From Tillandsia leiboldiana (Eukaryota; Streptophyta; Magnoliopsida; Poales; Bromeliaceae), in assembly GCA_029204045.2 (NCBI GenBank), contig CM055060.1:52163378-52227377 (forward strand): a DNA stretch of 64,000 bases. The letters run 5' to 3'. Under the pieces are notes generated by a model. It was given only the letters and a program-made list of their open reading frames with translations. It had not been told where the DNA came from and searched no databases. Shown piece by piece: positions 57,822 through 64,000 of this stretch. Position 1 is the first letter of the stretch, and each line of letters opens with the position of its first letter. Both the position numbers and the translations under genes were made by a program.

Positions 57822-60113
57822 TCACCGGTTCCAGTAGCCCCTTCCGCTGGTCGCGGACGGGGAGCGCACCGAGTCGAACCACCCCCAATTCTCCGGGTTC
57901 CGATTCGCCGGCGATGCCACCTCGGGCCGCGGAGTGAACGGCCCCGGTGACCCCCGCCACGCCCCGACGCACTCCACAACAACTTCCCCAATCCTCCCCT
58001 TATCCCCCATGGCCTCATACACCTTCTCTATGTACTCCCCGGGGCTGGCCCTCTTCTCCCCCGTCAACATCTCCGTCCCCACCTCTGCCCTCACAAACCT
58101 ATACAACGGATACGTCCGACACTTTTCTATCCTGCTCTCCAATGTCTCTTCTGCTCCTTTACTATTGAACCCGTCCCGCGCCTTACCCACCTCCTCCTTT
58201 AGTACCCTCTTCAGCTCGTCTTGAAAGTGAGGGATCCGTTTGAACGCCGCCATTCCCTCCTCGCTTCCTCCCAACGCCTTCTCCACCAGAACTTCTCTCA
58301 GCTGCAGCATCAGCGCGTAGTTCGGGTTCGCCGGGTCGTCGATGTACGAGAACACGGGCTGCTGCTCCACGACATGCAGGAGCTCCTTCTCGCAGAACCT
58401 GGCCTCCGACAGCGCCCCGTCGTCGGCCACGTAGAGCGCCTTCCGCGCCGCGCGCGCCACCGCGCGCTTCACGGCCTCCTGCAGATTCTCCTCCAGCCGG
58501 CGTAGGTCGATGGCTTGGCAGAGGCCGACCATGTACGTCGCCATCATGAGCTTCAGGATCTCGACGGCCTCCGCGCTCTTCCGCGCGGAGATGAGGCCGA
58601 GCGAGTTCACGTCCTGGTTGTGCTGCTCCGCGCTTTGCACGTGCGTCGTCACGGGGTTGGCCAAGTATTGGAGCTCGGAACAGTAGGCCGCCATGGCGAT
58701 CTCCGCGCCTTTCAGGCCGTAGTCCAGGCTCGGGTCCTCTCCGGCGCTGAGATTCGACGGCAAACCGTCGTTGTAGTAGTCGCAAACCAATTCAGAGAAC
58801 TGCGCGAAGACCAGCTTCCCTACCGCCGCCAAGGCGATGCGGAGGTTGTCCATGGACACGCCGATCGGCGTCCCCTGGAAGTTGCCGCCGTGGAGAGCGA
58901 TGTCGCGGGCGACGTCGATGAGCGGGTTGTCGTTGACGGAGTTGATCTCGCGCTCGACCGAGTGCGTCGCGGTCCGGATCACTTCGATCTGCGGTCCGAG
59001 CCACTGCGGCGACGTGCGAAGCGCGTAGCGGTCCTGCTTCGGCTTGGTCAAGGGCGACCGCTCGTGCCGGAGCTTGGCTTCTTTCATGTAGTCGCTGCCG
59101 TCGAGGAGGAACTCCATGATGGCCGCCGATTCGATCTGTCCCGGGTGGTGCTTCAGCTCGTGCGTCAGCGGGTCGGCGAACTCAGGCTTGCCGTTCATCG
59201 CCTCGCAGAACATCGCCGACAGCACCACCGACAGGACCGCCAGTACGTTGGCGTCGTAGCACACCGTCGCCGCCACCGCCGACCCCACCGCGGTGCCGTT
59301 CACAAGCGCGAGGCCTTCCTTCGCCTGCAGCTCGAAGGCGGAGTCGATGCCGGCGCGCTTCAGCGCTTCCGCCGAGGAGATCTCGACGCCTTCGGGGGCG
59401 AGCACCTTCGCGTTGTGCCGCCCGGTGAGCACGCCCGCGATGTAGGAGAGCGGGACGAGGTCGCCGGAGGCGGTGATGGTCCCGCGTAGGGGCATCTTGG
59501 GGATCAGATTGTGGTTCATGAGCTTGGCCATGGCCTCGAGGAGCTCCCACCTGATGCCGGAGTAGCCCTGCATGAGCGTGTTGGTGCGCACGAGCATCGC
59601 CGCTTTGGCGTAGGACGGCGGGAGCGCGCATTCCCCGGCGCTCACCACCCCGGCGTTGAGGAATCGGATGAGCTCGGCCTGCAGGTCGGCGGTCTTCCTG
59701 GTGCGGCGGTGCGACGTGGCGCCGAACCCGGTGGTGACGCCGTAGGTGTCGGTGCCGCGGCCGATCTTATCGGCCACCCAGGCCGCGCTGCGCTCGACGC
59801 GGGCGCGCGCGGCGGCGGCGTCGAGCGCCACGGACACCGCAGGGCGGCGGGCGACTGCGGCGACTTGCGCGACCGTGAGGGCGGTGCCCTCGAGGTCGAC
59901 GGAGGCGACGGAGGAAAATTGGGCGACCATGCGGTGGACCTCGTCGAAGTGGGTGCAGCGGAGGGCGTCGGCGGCCGCGGCCCAGTGCGGAGGGTCGGGC
60001 ACGTAGGACGTGCCCGACACGGCGATCGGGTTGACGCCGTCGGTCGGCACCGGGAGTGTCGGCGGCCGGGCCCGCCGAATTGGCCGGTCAGAGCTCTTCT
60101 TATAGGAGGCCAT
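57822..60113 (-). CDS. PAL: Phenylalanine ammonia-lyase (PAL)
   Basis: An uninterrupted frame of 763 residues from ATG 60113. The enzyme deaminates L-phenylalanine to trans-cinnamate, the entry to phenylpropanoids, and works as a cytosolic tetramer. Visible landmarks are the catalytic loop GTDTYGVTTGFG (Tyr about 124), RFLNAG with Phe at about 151 (the Phe-preferring residue; grass enzymes that also use tyrosine have His here), GTITASGDLVPLSY with the Ala-Ser-Gly triad (about 215-217) that forms the MIO cofactor, LVNGT, QDRYALRTSPQW, VNDNPLID, GGNFQGTP and AEQHNQDVNSLG. It is somewhat longer than the usual roughly 710 residues: the N-terminus is Ala/Arg-rich, and a tail of about 45 residues follows ECVGAWRGSPGPF. 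The segment after RFLNAG (VVSAGECALPP) departs from the usual GIFGNGTE...TLP form, so this is a diverged family member. The usual PAL intron is absent. Very GC-rich. Confidence 0.93.
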   Translation of the reverse strand: MASYKKSSDRPIRRARPPTLPVPTDGVNPIAVSGTSYVPDPPHWAAAADALRCTHFDEVHRMVAQFSSVASVDLEGTALTVAQVAAVARRPAVSVALDAAAARARVERSAAWVADKIGRGTDTYGVTTGFGATSHRRTRKTADLQAELIRFLNAGVVSAGECALPPSYAKAAMLVRTNTLMQGYSGIRWELLEAMAKLMNHNLIPKMPLRGTITASGDLVPLSYIAGVLTGRHNAKVLAPEGVEISSAEALKRAGIDSAFELQAKEGLALVNGTAVGSAVAATVCYDANVLAVLSVVLSAMFCEAMNGKPEFADPLTHELKHHPGQIESAAIMEFLLDGSDYMKEAKLRHERSPLTKPKQDRYALRTSPQWLGPQIEVIRTATHSVEREINSVNDNPLIDVARDIALHGGNFQGTPIGVSMDNLRIALAAVGKLVFAQFSELVCDYYNDGLPSNLSAGEDPSLDYGLKGAEIAMAAYCSELQYLANPVTTHVQSAEQHNQDVNSLGLISARKSAEAVEILKLMMATYMVGLCQAIDLRRLEENLQEAVKRAVARAARKALYVADDGALSEARFCEKELLHVVEQQPVFSYIDDPANPNYALMLQLREVLVEKALGGSEEGMAAFKRIPHFQDELKRVLKEEVGKARDGFNSKGAEETLESRIEKCRTYPLYRFVRAEVGTEMLTGEKRASPGEYIEKVYEAMGDKGRIGEVVVECVGAWRGSPGPFTPRPEVASPANRNPENWGWFDSVRSPSATSGRGYWNR

Positions 60114-60214
60114 ATATATATATATTTGAATAGAGTTGTTGTTGGATGAATAACTCAGTCAAACTGAGAAGTGAAGCGTGTTGTGTTACTACAGTCTACT
60201 TGTTAGAGTGGGAA

Positions 60215-60222
60215 TTTTATAG
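60215..60222 (-). promoter_or_regulatory. Probable TATA box of the PAL gene
   Basis: CCTATAAAATTCCC on the gene strand, about 100 bp upstream of the start codon. Transcription would begin about 30 bp downstream, giving a leader of roughly 70 nt that ends in a short TA run. Confidence 0.6.
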
Positions 60223-60229
60223 GCCGTAG

Positions 60230-61751
60230 TAGTGAGGTCGAGAATTGAACGGGTAAAAATTGGTATGGATAAATTAATGGGGAAAGATGTACGAAGACCA
60301 CTGAACTTTCGCACGTTTAAAAGTAGGTGTCTAAGGCCAGAGTTAGGTATATGTTGTTTTCCTTTTTCTTTTCTTTTTTTATACATTAATTTTAAATAAT
60401 TTGATGTGTTAGAAAATTCTCTTTATTATTATTATAGTTTGTTAGTTTATAATTAATGCATCCCACAAAGTGATAATGATAGTTATTTACAAAAAAAAAA
60501 AAATTAAGAAGCAAAAATAATTGTTTTAAAATCTTTATTTTTTTGTTGTTGTCAAGTAAAGATATTAGATGAAAGGATTATAATAGTTTTTGTATATAAT
60601 TTTGCATAACTTTGAAACACAAAAATAAATTTATTTTTCTTTTGCTTCTAATTAATAATTGAACATAAGATTGAAGAATAGAGAAAATTTGTCTTTAATT
60701 TTTATTATTTTTTATGTTAGAAGGAAATAATTTTTTTTTATTTTTAAGTTTTAGAAAATTATATACAATACAAGCAACTAAAATAATTATATTATTAGTA
60801 ATTTCGATTAAGGTGAAGGACCTATTAAACTATGTGATATAGTTTAGAGACTCGAATTATAAAACGGTAAAAGTATAGAGCACTTATTTGAATTATAAAC
60901 TATTTTGATTTATCAATTCAACCTCTTAAAATTTTAATTCTATTATCCAGCCTATTAATTTATTTAATTTAAATTAGTTAATGGTACTTTGAATTCAAAA
61001 TTTGAATATATTATTTATCTTTACATATTTAATTAGTTTAGTTAGTATATTTTATACAAATTTTGTAATTATAAATTTACTTAATTCAAATAAATTGAAA
61101 TGCTGGATTTTAAATGATTGAATAGTCAATTAAAAATGGTTCATACTTCTCACACGTTTTGTACTTTTTTTCATATCAAAATCAAAATCAAAAGTTTAAA
61201 ATATTTATTTGCAAAAGTACTAAAGTTTAGGATGCTTTTATATTTTTTTGGATAAACTTCAAAGAGAAATTCTATTTGTATATGCTAAAGGGGTATGCAA
61301 CTTATACCCCAATTCTATAATTCACAAAATCTCAATAAATTTTTTTTTAAAAAAAAAATTGTTACAATGAGTAGAGAATTGATGATTTTTGAAATCTATG
61401 AAATAAAATAATAAAGTAAAAAATTTAAAAAAAAATTATATGACGATAAAATAAAAAATATGCTAAACTAGATGTAGCCCAGTAAATTCTTTTGAATTAC
61501 ATGCGGGTAAAATAAAAATAAATAAAATTATAAAAAAATAAAATAAAAATGAGCTAAATCATAATGAGAGGTAATTCGAAGATGACCCTAGAATTATTTT
61601 ATTTTATTTTATTTTCTAATCAACGCAATGGGTTGGTGGGGGCAACAGTGGCGAGTGGGTGGATTGGGCTATTTTTGACTCATCCAAAATAAGCACGTTG
61701 GTCTTTTGGTTGAAATAGTGGAGTTCATGATTGGGTCAATGGTCAAGTGGA

Positions 61752-61760
<9 letters not shown>
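60230..61760. other. AT-rich upstream and intergenic region, no gene seen
   Basis: Upstream of PAL. A fragment around 61268-61315 (AAATTCTATTTGTATATGC, GGGGTATGCAACTTATACCCC) looks like a decayed family B MITE end. No gene is seen. Confidence 0.45.

Positions 61761-61806
<46 letters not shown>
61760..61806. repeat. (TA)n array
   Basis: TA repeats leading directly into a family B MITE. Confidence 0.95.
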
Positions 61807-62125
<319 letters not shown>

Positions 62126-62353
62126 GAGTGAGTGAGTGTAAGTTTTATATACTTTCAAAAGTATATGTCCAAATATGTTTGTAAATTTTTTATTATTGAA
62201 TTTATATTGAGATTTGTATTATTTACTTTTTCTTTCTTTTTTTTAGTAGACTTTACAATAACACAAATTTTAATTCAAATCTAATAATAAAAAATTTAAA
62301 AGTATAATTAAGTTTGTACTTTTGAAAATATATAAGTTATACTATATATATAT

Positions 62354-62526
62354 AGGAAAATGCTATGTGTACACCCGTAAGGAGTGTACATCTCACACCC
62401 CCACCCATCTAAGGGTGGGGGTGTGATGATGGATCACTTGATGTGACCCGTAAAAAATATCGCCACTATTAAAATGGTGGAGATGTCTGATATACACCCC
62501 TTCGGGGTGTACATGTAGCATTGCTC
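62354..62526. mobile_element. MITE family B copy
   Basis: GGAAAATGCTATGTGTACACC to GGGGTGTACATGTAGCATTG, with central GATCACTTGATGTGACC. Confidence 0.85.
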
Positions 62527-62539
62527 ATATATATATATA

Positions 62540-62723
62540 GGGGCATTGCTACCTGTACACCCCCTTGGAGGTGTACATCTTACACCCCATCCCATCATGG
62601 GGTGGGGTGAATTTCACCCGTCACATCGAGTGACGAGTGAAATTCACCCCATCCCAGAATCACCCCAGAATGGGATGGGGTGTAAGATGTACATCCCCAA
62701 GAGGTGTACATTTAGTTTTTCCC
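62540..62723. mobile_element. MITE family B copy
   Basis: GGGGCATTGCTACCTGTACAC to GAGGTGTACATTTAGTTTTTC, with central CGTCACATCGAGTGACG. Its right part is shared with the tandem duplication below. Confidence 0.8.
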
Positions 62724-63085
62724 TATATATACCCTTGGGGGTGTGCATCATACACCCCCACCCATCTAAGGGTGTGGGTATTTTTTAGGGGTCACATGAA
62801 GTGACCCCTCATCACACCCCCACCATAGATGGGTGGGGGTGTGAGATGTACTCACCCGTCACATCGAGTGACGAGTGAAATTCACCCCATCCCAGAATCA
62901 CCCCAGAATGGAATGTGGTGTAAGATGTACATCCCAGGTGTACATTTAGTTTTTCCCTATATATACCCTTGGGGGTGTGCATCATACACCCCCACCCATC
63001 TAAGGGTGGGGGTATTTTTTAGGGGTCACATGAAGTGACCCCTCATCACACCCCCACCATAGATGGGTGGGGGTGTGAGATGTAC
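62615..63085. repeat. 238-bp tandem duplication spanning two MITEs
   Basis: The segment starting CACCCGTCACATCGAGTGAC at 62615 recurs at 62853. Each copy includes the right part of one family B MITE and most of a second one, so the duplication boundary lies within both. The second copy has a small deletion. Confidence 0.85.
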
Positions 63086-63116
63086 ACCCCCTTTAGGGGT
63101 GTACATGTACTATTTT

Positions 63117-63117
<1 letters not shown>
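62724..63117. mobile_element. MITE family B copies (GGTCACATGAAGTGACC subtype)
   Basis: Two copies, 62724-62850 (right end lost at the duplication joint) and about 62955-63117 (complete to GGGGTGTACATGTACTATTTT). Both have GGTCACATGAAGTGACC at the centre. Confidence 0.8.

Positions 63118-63197
<80 letters not shown>
63118..63197. repeat. (TA)n array
   Basis: About 40 TA units right after a family B MITE. Confidence 0.95.
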
Positions 63198-63199
<2 letters not shown>

Positions 63200-63353
63200 C
63201 AATTTTTTTAATTATAAATTTAGTACTTCTCAAATTTAATAGGAAACTTTAAAACAAGAAGAGCATGTGTGGGCATGTGTGGCTTGTTGGATTCTGCCTA
63301 CATTGGGCCGAAGCCACATAATTCACTTTAAATAAGTTTTTTTTTTTAATTAT

Positions 63354-64000
63354 AGGGCGCGTTTGGTTCACGCTATATAGTAATATAAATTATATTGATA
63401 TAATCAGATATTTAAAATTACTAAATCTAATTACTACTGATCTGATCTTGCGTTAGCGCATTTAGTTCAATACAATAATATAATATTGAATTACAGTGTA
63501 TATAGAATTATTATATTTAGTTTATATTATAAAATTCAGTAATACTGACAATAATTAATAGTTTATTATAAAATTATTCTTGTGTTCAAATTTAATATTA
63601 TTTTTTATTAAACGATAACTTTAATATAATTTCTAATTGAATTTTAAATTTGAATTTTAATTTAAAATTTACAATATTAAATTTAAAATATGAATAAAAA
63701 TATTAAATTTAATATTTTAATTTAAAATTTAAAAATTAAAAATTAAAATATAAGTATAAATATAAATTTTAAAATTTAAAATCTAAATTGAAATTTTAAA
63801 ATTTTAAACTTAAAATTTAAATTAAAATTTTAAAATTTAAAATTTAAATTTAAATTTAAAATTTAAAATTTAAAATCTAAAATCTAAATTTATAATTTAA
63901 AATTTACAATTTTAAATCTAAAATCTAAATTTTAAAATTTAAATTTTAAATTTAAATTTTAAATTTAAATCTAAAATTTTAAAATTTAAAATTTAAAATT
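63354..64000 (+). mobile_element. AT-rich Tourist-like element, cut by the window edge
   Basis: GGGCGCGTTTGGTTCACG after ATTATA resembles the start of PIF/Harbinger-type MITEs. The interior matches the reverse complement of 8870-9300 and then becomes AAATTTAAAATT-type repeats to the end of the window. The right terminus is outside. Confidence 0.4.

Noticed and set aside
58515..59489. 324-codon open frame on the plus strand
   Set aside because: It is antisense to the PAL gene, which has a clear full-length protein; the frame is kept open by high GC content.

Overview
This is nuclear DNA from a flowering plant, most likely a commelinid monocot. Gene islands with very GC-rich coding sequence (BIG GRAIN 1-like, an SLC25-type carrier, an uninterrupted phenylalanine ammonia-lyase) sit in AT-rich, transposon-filled intergenic DNA. 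Pineapple or a relative would fit the style, but the sequence does not prove a species.

Three ordinary host genes can be supported: a BIG GRAIN 1-like gene (4054-4998, +), an SLC25A44-type mitochondrial carrier (48818-49951, -) and a phenylalanine ammonia-lyase (57822-60113, -). They are unrelated in function and far apart. Nearly everything else is mobile DNA.

Layout: 0.5-4 kb holds a Tourist-like element and a 1.2-kb AT-rich foldback element just upstream of the BIG GRAIN 1-like gene. 5-9.6 kb is AT-rich, with a Mutator-type MITE that has a 9-bp target duplication. 10.15-16.07 kb is a CACTA-type element inserted into a MITE and itself carrying a fragment of a long LTR. 16.1-25.1 kb is a dense cluster of one MITE superfamily, nearly every copy abutting a (TA)n array, with a 3.1-kb solo LTR inserted into one copy. 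30.5-35.1 kb is a 4.6-kb solo LTR. 35.7-45.7 kb is a decayed two-gene PIF/Harbinger transposon (Myb/SANT-like ORF1 and DDE transposase) split by a 4.0-kb solo LTR. 51.3-55.7 kb is a nest of short-LTR retroelements (TRIM-like), including one structurally complete TRIM inserted into a broken gag gene. 61.8-63.1 kb is a cluster of a second MITE family, whose copies read TACACCCC at their ends.

Three solo LTRs have exact 5-bp target duplications (gtata, atatc, ttatt), and the TRIM has ctctg. Two palindromes in the LTR promoter regions differ in sequence between copies while keeping perfect self-complementarity. These are the most intriguing signals here. All calls come from reading the sequence; no database search was possible.
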